This document shows positions 34,653 through 47,444 of a stretch of DNA of 64,000 bases, one piece after another. A program made the position numbers and the translations under genes. The DNA lies in contig NZ_AP022614.1 in assembly GCF_010730575.1 (NCBI RefSeq), positions 4,836,001 through 4,900,000 of the forward strand, given 5' to 3'. Numbering within the stretch: position 1 is the first letter of the stretch; the number at the start of each line of letters is the position of its first letter. The DNA comes from Mycobacterium parmense (lineage in GTDB: Bacteria; Actinomycetota; Actinomycetes; Mycobacteriales; Mycobacteriaceae). The notes beneath the pieces are model-generated. The model did not search any database. It was given only the letters and a program-made list of their open reading frames with translations, and was not told the origin of the DNA.

Positions 34653-35105
34653 ATGACCCATCCAATGGGGATTCCGCTGTTCGAACGCTTCTTTCGCTCG
34701 GCCGCGGGCATAAAATTAGATAAGAACGACCTGCGACGGTTCCGTGAGTTCGTCGACGAGCAGATCGATAGCATCGCCATCGCCGGACGCGACACGGCCA
34801 AATGGAACGGTCGCGACGTCATCGTGCCCCAAGACCTCCCGATCACCAGAGGCGTTCAGGAACGGATGCGCGAGTTCGCCAAACTCGATGAGGCTGAGGA
34901 GGTCCGGGACCTATTGCGCCAAGTTGTGCGGCGTCCACCGGCGGACGTGACCTTTAGCGAGGACACCGAAGAAATGCTGCCGGAGCTCTTCGGCGGGTTG
35001 AGCATCGCGCTGGCGCGGTCGTTCCGCCTGATTGATCCGACCTTAGAAAACCCGTCGCCACAGCACTGGGACCGGGTCCGCGAGTTCTTTAGGTTGATCG
35101 TCTGA
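34653..35105 (+). CDS. DUF1931 protein (histone-fold-like)
   Basis: 150 aa, ATG with GGAGG seven bases upstream. The sequence runs GIPLFERFFRSAAGIKLDKN, DLRRFREFVDEQIDSIAIAG, then GRDVIVPQDLPITRGVQERM. Structures known for this family show two histone-like folds in one chain, so it may bind DNA or act as a scaffold. No DNA-binding evidence is visible beyond scattered Arg residues. Downstream of hdeD and next to the second hsp20. Confidence 0.8.
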   Translation: MTHPMGIPLFERFFRSAAGIKLDKNDLRRFREFVDEQIDSIAIAGRDTAKWNGRDVIVPQDLPITRGVQERMREFAKLDEAEEVRDLLRQVVRRPPADVTFSEDTEEMLPELFGGLSIALARSFRLIDPTLENPSPQHWDRVREFFRLIV

Positions 35106-35280
35106 GGCAAATCGGTCCTGACCGCCATGATCGGCAAATATGTTGTCGCGAGCGGTGTTTCACAGCAGTAGACAGCGCTACGGCGCCCTTTGAACCGTCG
35201 GTGGCTGGCGTGAACACGGGTGTGGTCACGCCAGTGGCGACTTACGGAAGTGTCCGCACCCAGCATGCGGTCATGGAACC

Positions 35281-35742
35281 TTAATCGCTGCTCGATTCCG
35301 CCACCTCGATCTTGCTGTGCTTGGTGGTTTGCGCCTTCGGTACTTGAACAGTCAACAGACCATGTGCAAGAGAGGCCTCGACGTCATCAGCCCTAAGGTC
35401 ACCGGGCAGGGTCACGCGATACTCGAAATTCCCGATGCGACGCGTGCGGCGTCGCAGCAGACCCTCGCGCTTGCGCTCCTTGACTTCGCCGGTCACCACA
35501 AGTTCATTGCCGTCCAGCTCCACGTCGACATCCCCGGGCCGCACGCCGGGCAGCTCGATCTCGACGACGTAGGCGGCCTCAGTCTCTGATACATCGGCGG
35601 CGGGCAACCATGCACCGTCCCCGCCGGGACCACCGACCAACGACTGCACGAGCCGGTCGAACTCCGAATAAATATCCTCAAATCCACGGAATGGGCGCCA
35701 CATCGCCGGGGTAGCGCCGGCACGTCGTACAGGCAGAGTCAT
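35281..35742 (-). CDS. Hsp20 small heat-shock protein (copy 2)
   Basis: 153 aa, ATG with AGGAGG upstream. Short N-terminus (MWRPFRGFEDIYSEFDRLVQ), then an alpha-crystallin domain with YVVEIELPGVRPGDVDVELD, RRTRRIGNFEYRVTLPGDL and LAHGLLTVQVPKA. The C-terminal HSKIEV supplies the I-x-V anchor. It is an ATP-independent holdase. It differs from copy 1 in the N-terminal arm and in the KERKREGLLRRR loop, so the two may form different oligomers or be induced by different stresses. Confidence 0.92.
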   Translation of the reverse strand: MTLPVRRAGATPAMWRPFRGFEDIYSEFDRLVQSLVGGPGGDGAWLPAADVSETEAAYVVEIELPGVRPGDVDVELDGNELVVTGEVKERKREGLLRRRTRRIGNFEYRVTLPGDLRADDVEASLAHGLLTVQVPKAQTTKHSKIEVAESSSD

Positions 35743-35975
35743 AACTGAACCTCCTCATTCGAACCGCGTGTGGGTTCTAGAGTGCACTGTCGGCACGATG
35801 ACCGCGTCGTACTGCCAAGCCGAAACCGGCACCGTCATTGCGCACTCCGTGTCCAAGCTTTTTGTGGCCCGGTGACCGCGGTGATGGCCCCATGACCACC
35901 CCGACGCCGTCGGCTGCGGATGAAGCCAACGGTGAACTGGAGTTGGCGGACCGACTCAACGCCCGGGACACCTGA

Positions 35976-37004
35976 TCAGTTCGATTTGTTGAATCGCTTG
36001 CGTTGCCGGAGCCCGTACGCCGCGGCCTTGACAACCTCGTCGTCCTCCATCCCGGATCCCAGGGCACCGCCCAACGTTGCCACCGCCGCCACCAACCAGG
36101 CCATCAGCAATAAGGTTGACAGGCCGACGGGGTGGCCGATGTTGGAGGCGATGAGTTGGGGCGGAAGCGTCCACCAGGCGGTCACCAGCAGCAGGATGAA
36201 CAGTCCGATGTGGAGAATGGCGACGCCAATTGTCAGGGTGATGACGGTCGCTGCGTTGTACAACACCGCGCGTTTGCGTTCGCCGGCCGACGGCGGCCGC
36301 TCCCATAAATTGTGGTGGAGGATGAGCCACCCGATCATCGCTGCGCTCGCCAAGATCGTCGCCACGCTCAGCCGCCACGGGCCCATCGTGTCGGACAACT
36401 GCCACATTGTCGGATATGCCAGGCTCACGGCCCCAGCGGCGAAGGCCGCCATCAGCACCTTGGACAAACCCGCAGCCAACCGCCACGGACGGTTGGCGTA
36501 AACCATGCCCATCAGAAGGCGCAGAGTTGACAGCGAGGTCGGCGCGACATAGCGGACAACTCCGTCGTCCTCCGTCAGCCGCTTCATGGATCCGTGTTGC
36601 CTCCCCGACTGGCACGTCAGCTCGGTCACGACTGTCTGTGCCAGGGTCCTCACCCGGCGCTCGAGGAACACGCCGCCCACTGCGGGGATGGAAATCATTC
36701 CGAACCCGTTGTTCAAGCTGATATCGACAATTACCGGCGTCGTCCCGACACGTCGGGGTAGATCGGTCAGGTAGATCACGATGTCCTCGGGCTCGCCAGC
36801 CGGGTCAACGATGCGTATCACCTCCAAGACTTCGGTGTGGTCGTCGACCGGATAGGAGTCGTGTCGCACGGACACGTCCCACTTGCCATCTGCTGCAGCA
36901 CAGTGCATCAGCGCATTCGGGAGCGAATCAGAAAGGCGTGCGGCGATCGCCGCCGGAACACCGGGGTCGGCGACGAGCAAGATCGATGACGGTGCGCCCG
37001 GCAT
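35976..37004 (-). CDS. conserved membrane protein with soluble N-terminal domain
   Basis: 342 aa. Residues 1-150 are soluble and begin SSILLVADPGVPAAIAARLS, with DIVIYLTDLPRR and a conserved-looking GFGMISIPAVGGVFLERRVR. From about residue 180 there are four or five hydrophobic segments (for example LSKVLMAAFAAGAVSLAYPT and SVATILASAAMIGWLILHH), then a basic tail. I do not recognise a named family; proteins of this build are found in actinobacteria. It sits between the second hsp20 and the chaperone operon, same strand, 166 bp from the latter's end. Confidence 0.7.
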   Translation of the reverse strand: MPGAPSSILLVADPGVPAAIAARLSDSLPNALMHCAAADGKWDVSVRHDSYPVDDHTEVLEVIRIVDPAGEPEDIVIYLTDLPRRVGTTPVIVDISLNNGFGMISIPAVGGVFLERRVRTLAQTVVTELTCQSGRQHGSMKRLTEDDGVVRYVAPTSLSTLRLLMGMVYANRPWRLAAGLSKVLMAAFAAGAVSLAYPTMWQLSDTMGPWRLSVATILASAAMIGWLILHHNLWERPPSAGERKRAVLYNAATVITLTIGVAILHIGLFILLLVTAWWTLPPQLIASNIGHPVGLSTLLLMAWLVAAVATLGGALGSGMEDDEVVKAAAYGLRQRKRFNKSN

Positions 37005-37170
37005 AGGTCCCCCTTCTACCCGTACCCCACACGGCCAAACGCCCCTGGTGGCCGCACTGAGTCCGGCACGACGTTAAACCTCTGCACGTGTGCGCGTCTG
37101 ACCTCTTGGCTGTCCCGCGTCGGTCATCCCGGTTGGCTGGTGGCTGGTCCCTCGGGGGAGACCGCCGCGA

Positions 37171-38868
37171 TCAGGTCCCGAAGTACTCGTGGATTTGGCG
37201 GATCGTCATGGCTCCCTCGCCGACCGCGGATGCCACTCGCTTCACCGACCCGCTGCGCACGTCTCCGGCGGCGAAGACACCGGGCACGCTGGTCTCCAAA
37301 AAGACCGGGCGGCGGACGGTGGTGAGCCCGTCTGCGCCGGCAACGTGATTCGCCGCGGCCTGCCCGGTTTCGATGAAGCCGTGGCCGTCGAGCGCGACCG
37401 TTCCGGCCAACCACTCGGTGTTCGGGTCCGCCCCGATGAACACGAAAAGTGCCCGTACCTCGATTGAATTCCGCTCACCGGTCTTATTATTCTCGGCCAC
37501 AACGCTTGTCAAAGCCTTGTCCCCGTGGACTTCGCGGACTTCGGTGTTGAGACGGACCGTCACCCGCGGATGCTGAACTATCTGGTCGATGAGGTAGCGC
37601 GACATGCTCTTGCCCAGGTCGTCCCCTCGCACCAGCAGATATACCCGCGACACCTGAGTCGCCAGGAACACGGTCGCCTGACCGGCGGAATTACCGGCCC
37701 CGACGATGACCACCGGGCCGTCACCGCACAGCAGCGCTTCCTGATAGGTGGCGGCGTAATACACGCCGTTGCCCTGGAATGCATCGATCCCCGGGGCGTC
37801 CAGGCGGCGATAACGTGCGCCGGTGGCCAGCACCGCGGAGCGCCCGACGGCGACGGTGTCGTCGGCGAACGTGATCTGGAGCTGTCCGCCGTCAGATTCC
37901 AGCCGGGTGGCCTCCGCGGACACCGAGACTCGTGCGCCGAACTTATCGGCCTGCAGGAATGCACGTTCGGCCAGATCAGACCCGGATATTCCGGCCGGGA
38001 AGCCCAGATAGTTCTCGATGCGCGACGAGGTCGAGGCCTGGCCGCCGACGGCGATCCGCTCTATTGCCGAAGTCCGCAACCCGTCTGAAGCGCCGTACAC
38101 GGCAGCACCGAGACCGGCCGGACCTGCGCCGACCACTATTACGTCCCGTTCGTCGGTGATTACGTCGGGCACGGCGAGGCCCACCACTCGGGCAAGCTCG
38201 ACGTTGCTGGGATTGCGCAGCACCCTGGTTCCCCAGATCACCACGGGCGTGTCCTCGGGGGGAATGCCGAAACGGTGCAGCAGCCGCTCCGCGTTTGGGT
38301 CACGTTCCAGATCCAGCCATCGGTGTGGTAATCGGTTGCGGGCGGCAAACTCTCGTAAGCGGGCGGTGTCGGGCGAGAAACACGATCCGATGATCCGGAA
38401 CCCGACGCGCTGCCCGATCAACAGGGAACGACGCACGAGATATGCACGCAGTATCAGGTCGCTCAGCACTTGGTCGTGGGCGACCAGAGAACGCACGCGA
38501 CTGGTGGGAACCGCCAACACCTCGCCCTCGACCACGACGATCGCGGTGTAGACCGCTGGCTGGCCTTCCAGATCACCGAGCTCCCCCAGGAATCTGCCGG
38601 CTCCGTGCACGCGCAGCAGCCGCCGCTCACCGGAATCGTCGTCGGTAACGATTGCGACTTTGCCCGACAACACCACGAACAACTCGTCGGATCGCATCCC
38701 CTCGCGAACCAGGACCTCGTCAATTCCGACCCGCCGCCTGCTGCCGCCGGGAAGCAATGTCGCGATCTGGTCCTCCGTCAACCGTGGGTATGCACCGAAC
38801 ATGTCCGGGGTCTCTTCCCACTCCTGAGTGGCCGGGACCGGCGATTCCACGGACGTTACGTCAGACAT
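37171..38868 (-). CDS. cNMP-binding / thioredoxin-reductase-like flavoprotein lacking the CxxC
   Basis: 565 aa in three parts. Residues ~28-140 form a cyclic-nucleotide-binding (CRP-like) domain, with LSGKVAIVTDDD and GRFLGELGDLEGQP. Residues ~155-235 form a thioredoxin-like insert whose redox site is GSCFSPDT, not CxxC. Residues ~242-560 form a thioredoxin-reductase fold with FAD motif VGAGPAG (246-252), NAD motif VGAGNSAG (389-396) and GVFAAGD near the end. Where true TrxR has CATC before the NAD domain, this protein has AATY (372-375). It therefore cannot reduce thioredoxin the usual way, although thioredoxin is encoded two genes upstream. Last gene of the chaperone operon, 8 bp after the UBP gene. 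Confidence 0.85.
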   Translation of the reverse strand: MSDVTSVESPVPATQEWEETPDMFGAYPRLTEDQIATLLPGGSRRRVGIDEVLVREGMRSDELFVVLSGKVAIVTDDDSGERRLLRVHGAGRFLGELGDLEGQPAVYTAIVVVEGEVLAVPTSRVRSLVAHDQVLSDLILRAYLVRRSLLIGQRVGFRIIGSCFSPDTARLREFAARNRLPHRWLDLERDPNAERLLHRFGIPPEDTPVVIWGTRVLRNPSNVELARVVGLAVPDVITDERDVIVVGAGPAGLGAAVYGASDGLRTSAIERIAVGGQASTSSRIENYLGFPAGISGSDLAERAFLQADKFGARVSVSAEATRLESDGGQLQITFADDTVAVGRSAVLATGARYRRLDAPGIDAFQGNGVYYAATYQEALLCGDGPVVIVGAGNSAGQATVFLATQVSRVYLLVRGDDLGKSMSRYLIDQIVQHPRVTVRLNTEVREVHGDKALTSVVAENNKTGERNSIEVRALFVFIGADPNTEWLAGTVALDGHGFIETGQAAANHVAGADGLTTVRRPVFLETSVPGVFAAGDVRSGSVKRVASAVGEGAMTIRQIHEYFGT

Positions 38869-38876
38869 CAGTCACC

Positions 38877-39143
38877 TCAGACATAGATTTCGTGGACATA
38901 GCACCAACGCCACGATTCACCGGGCTCGAACGACTGCACAATTGGATGGCCTACCGTGTGGGCGTGTTGGCGCGCGTGGCGCATCGGAGACGAATCGCAG
39001 CACCCGACGTGCCCGCAGCTCAGACACAGCCGAAGATGCAGCCACGGGGTATGCAGACGCAAACATTCCTCACAGCCATTCGGGGTTCTGGGAGTGACCC
39101 GGCGGATAGCCGCCAAGTCGGGGTCGATGAATGTCGACGTCAC
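38877..39143 (-). CDS. UBP-type zinc-finger protein (copy 2)
   Basis: 88 aa, GTG start overlapping the thioredoxin stop (GTGA). The ZnF-UBP ligands are intact: NGCEEC, LCLSCGHVGCCDSSP, H56/H60/H66-equivalent histidines, and WRWCYVHEIYV at the end. It is colinear with copy 1 at 1503-1769 with roughly two-thirds identity by eye. Being translationally coupled to a thioredoxin, and followed 8 bp later by a TrxR-like flavoprotein, it may be a redox-sensitive zinc adaptor; this is inference. No ubiquitin-like protein is encoded nearby. Confidence 0.87.
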   Translation of the reverse strand: MTSTFIDPDLAAIRRVTPRTPNGCEECLRLHTPWLHLRLCLSCGHVGCCDSSPMRHARQHAHTVGHPIVQSFEPGESWRWCYVHEIYV

Positions 39144-39589
39144 GATCGCGCCTCCTCGGTTGGTGTTGACAGTGCTTGGTCAAGCCAATTGCGCAGCGCC
39201 GCAACGGGAGCGGCACCCGATTGCCGCCCCAGTACCCGACCGTGGTCAAGGAGCAGCAGTGTCGGTACTGCCCGCACCGTGAACCGCTGCGAAATCGCCG
39301 GTGCTTTGTCCACGTCGACCTTGACCAATTTGAGTTCTCCGGCGCGTTCGCTGGCGAGCTGCTCCAGCGCCGGACTCACCATGCGGCACGGCCCACACCA
39401 GGTTGCCCACAGGTCGACAAGTACTGGAACCGAGGACTTTTCGGCAACCTCGGCGAAGTCGAGGTCACCGGCCGCAGCGATCCACGGCAGCCACCGGTGA
39501 CAGTTGGCGCACCGCGGCTTCCCCACAGCCGCCGCGGGTACGCGGTTGCGTTTCCCGCAGTGCGGGCATGTCACGATGTCTGTTTCCAT
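39140..39589 (-). CDS. thioredoxin with N-terminal zinc ribbon (TrxC/Trx2 type)
   Basis: 149 aa from the ATG at 39587-39589 (GGGAGAGGG upstream). N-terminal zinc ribbon with CPHC and CANC, then a thioredoxin domain whose active site WATWCGPCRM is intact, and the cis-Pro loop RAVPTLLLL. This is the layout of E. coli Trx2, an oxidative-stress thioredoxin whose zinc is released on oxidation. It starts 13 bp after the clpB stop and its own stop overlaps the UBP gene, placing it inside the chaperone operon. Confidence 0.92.
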   Translation of the reverse strand: METDIVTCPHCGKRNRVPAAAVGKPRCANCHRWLPWIAAAGDLDFAEVAEKSSVPVLVDLWATWCGPCRMVSPALEQLASERAGELKLVKVDVDKAPAISQRFTVRAVPTLLLLDHGRVLGRQSGAAPVAALRNWLDQALSTPTEEARS

Positions 39590-39602
39590 GGCGCCCTCTC
39601 CC

Positions 39603-42208
<2,606 letters not shown>

Positions 42209-42227
<19 letters not shown>

Positions 42228-42529
42228 GGTGAGGTCCTCCTCCTTCGGCGAGCAACGGATTCCAGCTCTTCGATGTGGTCCAGCAGGTCGAGCACCAGCC
42301 CGATCGCCGCGTAGTTGAGTCCCAGACCGGTCCTCAACCGCTGGATGCGGGCGACCGTCGCCAACGCGGACGGTTCGAACCAGAGCTCGCCGCGGGCATC
42401 CTGCCGGCAGGCGACGAGGCCGAGCGCCACCAGCCGGCGCACCATTTCGGGATGCAACGCGCAGCGTGTTGCGAAGACGTCGAGCCGCATTCCGGGCCGC
42501 CGCGCCAGGACATAGTGGGAGGCGGTCAT
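42209..42529 (-). CDS. CbpM/HspR-like MerR-type chaperone modulator
   Basis: 106 aa from the ATG at 42527-42529, overlapping the dnaJ/cbpA stop (ATGA). A MerR-like winged-helix segment: [40 protein letters not shown], then [20 protein letters not shown] with [11 protein letters not shown]. This is closest to CbpM, which binds the J-domain of CbpA and inhibits it. HspR, the DNA-binding repressor of mycobacterial dnaK operons, is the alternative. No HAIR box (CTTGAGT-N7-ACTCAAG) was seen upstream of dnaK, which favours the CbpM role. Confidence 0.78.
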
Positions 42530-43455
42530 CGCCCCCTCCTCGGGTCGAACGTGGACTCCGTTGCCAATTGCTCGAACAGCTCGCGTTCCCGCGCCGTGGG
42601 TTTCGACGGCACCATCACCTTGATCTCCGCATAGAGGTCGCCAGCGGCACCGCGCGGGTTGGGCATGCCTTCGCCACGCAACCGCAGCCGCCGACCGGTC
42701 GACGACCCCTGCGGCACCTTGACTTTCGCTTCGCCACCGGGAGTTCGAATAGCGACCGTGGTCCCCAGCACCCCCTCCCACGGCGACACCGGCAGATCGA
42801 CGATAACGTCGCGTCCGTCGAGCCGGAAGCGGGGATGGGGCTTGATGCGCACCCGCAGGTACAGATCTCCGGCCGGTCCGTCGCCGCTGCCTCGACCGCC
42901 CTCTCCCGGCAACCGTATGCGCTGACCGTCGATGACGCCGGCGGGAATGTTCACCGCGTAGTTGCGGCCATCCAGTGAGATCTGCCGTTTGCCGCCCCGA
43001 TAGGCCTCCTCGACGGTCAGCTCCAGTACCGCTTCCTGGTCGGCGCCCGGAATCGGCCCGAATCCTCCACTGCCTGCGAACATGTCGCCGAAAAGGTCTT
43101 CGATGTTGATGCCCCCCGCACCGCCGAACCCCTGGCCGTAGCGCACCCGCGCGCCCGAGGGCCGGGGCCCTCCGGCCTGGAAGCCACCGAAGCCGCCGGC
43201 GCCGGCGCCCACCCGTTCCTCCCAGTCCTCGGGAACCTGGCGGAAGTCTTCGCCGAATCGGTCGTAGCGCTTGCGGGTGTCAGGATCCGACAGCACGTGA
43301 TAGGCCTCGTTGACCTCCTTGAACCGTTCTTCGGCCGCTGGATCCTTGTTGACGTCGGGATGATATTTGCGGGCCAGTGTGCGGAACGCCCGCTGAATCT
43401 GATCGGCGGTCGCGTCCCGCGACACCCCGAGCACGTCGTAGTAGTCGCGGGCCAC
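42526..43455 (-). CDS. cbpA: CbpA-type DnaJ co-chaperone without zinc fingers
   Basis: 309 aa. J-domain (1-70) with the HPD motif in [15 protein letters not shown], a Gly/Phe-rich linker (about 78-130) and two beta-barrel C-terminal domains ([40 protein letters not shown]). The four CxxCxGxG zinc repeats of canonical DnaJ are absent, so this is a type-II/CbpA co-chaperone rather than housekeeping DnaJ1/2. It delivers substrates to DnaK and stimulates its ATPase. It follows grpE by 6 bp and overlaps the CbpM-like gene by 4 bp, recreating the cbpA-cbpM pair known in E. coli. Confidence 0.9.
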   Translation of the reverse strand: MARDYYDVLGVSRDATADQIQRAFRTLARKYHPDVNKDPAAEERFKEVNEAYHVLSDPDTRKRYDRFGEDFRQVPEDWEERVGAGAGGFGGFQAGGPRPSGARVRYGQGFGGAGGINIEDLFGDMFAGSGGFGPIPGADQEAVLELTVEEAYRGGKRQISLDGRNYAVNIPAGVIDGQRIRLPGEGGRGSGDGPAGDLYLRVRIKPHPRFRLDGRDVIVDLPVSPWEGVLGTTVAIRTPGGEAKVKVPQGSSTGRRLRLRGEGMPNPRGAAGDLYAEIKVMVPSKPTARERELFEQLATESTFDPRRGR

Positions 43456-43461
43456 GACGCG

Positions 43462-43986
43462 TCACTCCCCGCGGCGGCTGACCACCACGGCCGCCGGCCG
43501 CAGTTGTCTCGAACCTTCGCCGTAGCCCGGTCGAAGCACTTCGACAACCGTCCCGGGCGTGCTGTCCGGGTGCTCCACCACATCGACCACCTCGTGACGC
43601 TCGGGGTCGAAGGGCACTCCCGCCTCCGCATCGCGCGGGTAGCCGAGCTGCTCCAGAATCTGCAGTGCATGCTCGAGAATGCTCCGCAAGCCGTCGAGTA
43701 GCGCGTCCGATCGGTCGCCGGCGTGATTGATCGCCCGCTCCAGGTTGTCGACGACGGGCAGCCACGCGCCGGCCACCCTGGACCGTTCCGTTGCTCGTTC
43801 GCGGTCCAGTTCGCTGGCATACCGCTTGCGCACATTGTCCAGATCGGCGACAGCGCGCCGCCAGCGGTCCTCGAGCCGGGCGCGCTCCTTGTCGAAATCA
43901 GATTGAGACCCAACGGCTTCTGGCGGACTCTCGCCGACTAGGCCACCATCCTCTTTGGTTTTGGAATGTTCTGCGGGGCTTACCAT
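43462..43986 (-). CDS. grpE: GrpE nucleotide exchange factor
   Basis: 174 aa. An acidic N-terminus leads into a long coiled coil (DFDKERARLEDRWRRAVADL, DNVRKRYASELDRERATERS) and the C-terminal beta-wing (FDPERHEVVDVVEHPDSTPG, TVVEVLRPGY). It exchanges ADP for ATP on DnaK. It starts 6 bp after the dnaK stop. Its divergence from a housekeeping GrpE is expected for a second chaperone set, but cannot be measured here. Confidence 0.93.
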   Translation of the reverse strand: MVSPAEHSKTKEDGGLVGESPPEAVGSQSDFDKERARLEDRWRRAVADLDNVRKRYASELDRERATERSRVAGAWLPVVDNLERAINHAGDRSDALLDGLRSILEHALQILEQLGYPRDAEAGVPFDPERHEVVDVVEHPDSTPGTVVEVLRPGYGEGSRQLRPAAVVVSRRGE

Positions 43987-43992
43987 TACGGC

Positions 43993-45876
<1,884 letters not shown>

Positions 45877-45928
45877 CGTCTATCTTCCTTCAGTTGTGGC
45901 TAGTGAGGTTCTGCAGTCCGCAGTCGGG

Positions 45929-46135
45929 CTACCTGACCGTCAGCGACGCCGTCGTGGTGTTCGGGCCCGAAAGCTTCGGCAGCCGATAGCCCGTACGCAC
46001 AGCCTGCCCGTAGCCTCCGAACAAGAGTTTTCCAATCAAATTCGGCGAGCGCGTGCTCCCAACGAGCCAGAAATGTGGCTTGGGATTGGTCCTGTCAGCA
46101 CGAAGGATGCGTTGCGCTGCGCGAGACCCCGTCAC
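45929..46135 (-). CDS. possible small protein between tmoE and dnaK
   Basis: 68 codons, GTG start overlapping the tmoE stop (GTGA), the same junction style as the other genes of that operon. The sequence has a protein-like middle, PKPHFWLVGSTRSPNLIGKL then LFGGYGQAVRTGYRLPKL, and it ends 52 bp before the dnaK ATG. No family recognised; it is not the missing reductase. The overlap is the main support, and it could be chance. Confidence 0.35.
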   Translation of the reverse strand: MTGSRAAQRILRADRTNPKPHFWLVGSTRSPNLIGKLLFGGYGQAVRTGYRLPKLSGPNTTTASLTVR

Positions 46136-47136
46136 CGTCCCAGCGCAGCGCCCAACTCATGCGACACCTGCTCGGCGATGCGGGCGACCACCTTGCTGGG
46201 GTCGGACGGTACCGGCGCGTCAGCGGTGACGTCGGCGAAGGCCACCAGCGCCTCGGACGCCAGCGGACTCCACTTCTCGATCCAGCCCGACACCACCTCG
46301 GCATTGGCGGTGTTGTCGTCGATGATGTGGCGCATCAGCGCCGTGGCCCACTCACGATGCCAACGAGCATCCTCGTCGAGCGAGAAGTGGATGCTCGTCA
46401 GAATCGGATCGCCGTTGGCGGTCGCGAGCGCGCCGGCGAGTTCCTGGTTGACAAGGCGGTCGATCCGCGGCTTGATGACCGCGTTCGTCACGATGAAGGA
46501 CTCGCCCCAGTCATAGGCGACCAGCGCACGTTCGATGAGCTCGCGAAGCGGCTGGAACGCGGCAGCTTCTTCCCACGCCGCCCGCTGCCGCGCCGCGGCC
46601 TCGTCGTCGAACGGGGGACCGGCCAATTGCACAGTGCGGTAAGCGATCCGCTGGACCCGGCGCATCTCGTCGCCGGTCTGGAAGGCGGCGCAGTTGGTGA
46701 TCCTGGATGAGGGCGCCATCTGCGCGATGTAGGCGGCCAGCATCTGCAACCCGTGCACGGGGAAGCGCAGCGGGGAGTACCAGCGGTCGAGGAACCTCAC
46801 CCAATCGTCGGCTAGCTGGGCGTCGTACGCTGTGTCGTCGACCTCCCGGAGCAGGCCGTCGACAACGCCTTCGCGACCGTCCTGCAGCTGGGTGTAGCTC
46901 CGGTAGGTGGTGCGGCGCGGGTCGGCGAACTGGTCCCAGTCGCGGGCTTGCAGGGAGGAGCCTTCGCGATTGCGGTGATACCAGTCGACAACCGCGTTGC
47001 CGGCCGGCAGTTCGAAGCGCCGGGGAAAGTTGTAATGCAGGTCGGTGCTCGTCAGCTCGTACTCGGTGGGGATGCGCCGGTCTGTCGCGAGCCGGGTGTA
47101 GGTCTTGCGGCCCGGTGGCCGTTCCAGCGGAGTCAC
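46132..47136 (-). CDS. tmoE: toluene/alkene monooxygenase hydroxylase beta subunit
   Basis: 334 aa. It matches the beta subunit of four-component diiron hydroxylases: YELTSTDLHYNFPRRFELPA near the N-terminus, then WDQFADPRRTTYRSYTQLQD, LRFPVHGLQMLAAYIAQMAP and an IHFSLDEDARWHREWA helix. It has no iron ligands of its own; it pairs with TmoA in the (alpha-beta-gamma)2 hydroxylase. It overlaps the effector gene by 4 bp. Assigned as TmoE-like; isoprene and alkene monooxygenases share the same plan. Confidence 0.88.
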   Translation of the reverse strand: MTPLERPPGRKTYTRLATDRRIPTEYELTSTDLHYNFPRRFELPAGNAVVDWYHRNREGSSLQARDWDQFADPRRTTYRSYTQLQDGREGVVDGLLREVDDTAYDAQLADDWVRFLDRWYSPLRFPVHGLQMLAAYIAQMAPSSRITNCAAFQTGDEMRRVQRIAYRTVQLAGPPFDDEAAARQRAAWEEAAAFQPLRELIERALVAYDWGESFIVTNAVIKPRIDRLVNQELAGALATANGDPILTSIHFSLDEDARWHREWATALMRHIIDDNTANAEVVSGWIEKWSPLASEALVAFADVTADAPVPSDPSKVVARIAEQVSHELGAALGR

Positions 47137-47444
47137 GACGGCTCACCCGCGAGCCGCCAGACCGCGTCATCCTCGGTCAGCTGCATGATGCCCGTGAACG
47201 ACGACATCACCACCTCCAGCTCACCCGGAAATCGGACGGCGACCCCCGTCGCTGCCTCGAGCCCCGCCCGCGACAGCCGGCAGATTCGAGGGGCCAGCAC
47301 GCGCAGGTAGGCGCCCTCGTCCTGAACGACCACCTGTTCGTTCTCGTCCCGGATGGCCGAGATGACCGTGCGCGCGAACGGCGTTGCGTGCAGGACTGGG
47401 CCAACGCTTTCGCCCGAGCTCATAGCGCTTTCGGCCGCGCTCAT
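47133..47444 (-). CDS. tmoD: monooxygenase effector (coupling) protein, MmoB/DmpM family
   Basis: 103 aa from the ATG at 47442-47444, overlapping the ferredoxin stop (ATGA). The MmoB/DmpM fold is indicated by SVGPVLHATPFARTVISAIR, VVVQDEGAYLRVLAPRICRL and PGELEVVMSSFTGIMQLTED. Effectors bind the hydroxylase and gate oxygen activation at the diiron site. Position D in an A-B-C-D-E order is exactly that of tmoD. Confidence 0.88.
   Translation of the reverse strand: MSAAESAMSSGESVGPVLHATPFARTVISAIRDENEQVVVQDEGAYLRVLAPRICRLSRAGLEAATGVAVRFPGELEVVMSSFTGIMQLTEDDAVWRLAGEPS

Noticed and set aside
45877..46131. Search for a HAIR (CTTGAGT-N7-ACTCAAG) or CIRCE element upstream of dnaK.
   Set aside because: Neither pattern is present, so no heat-shock operator was annotated.
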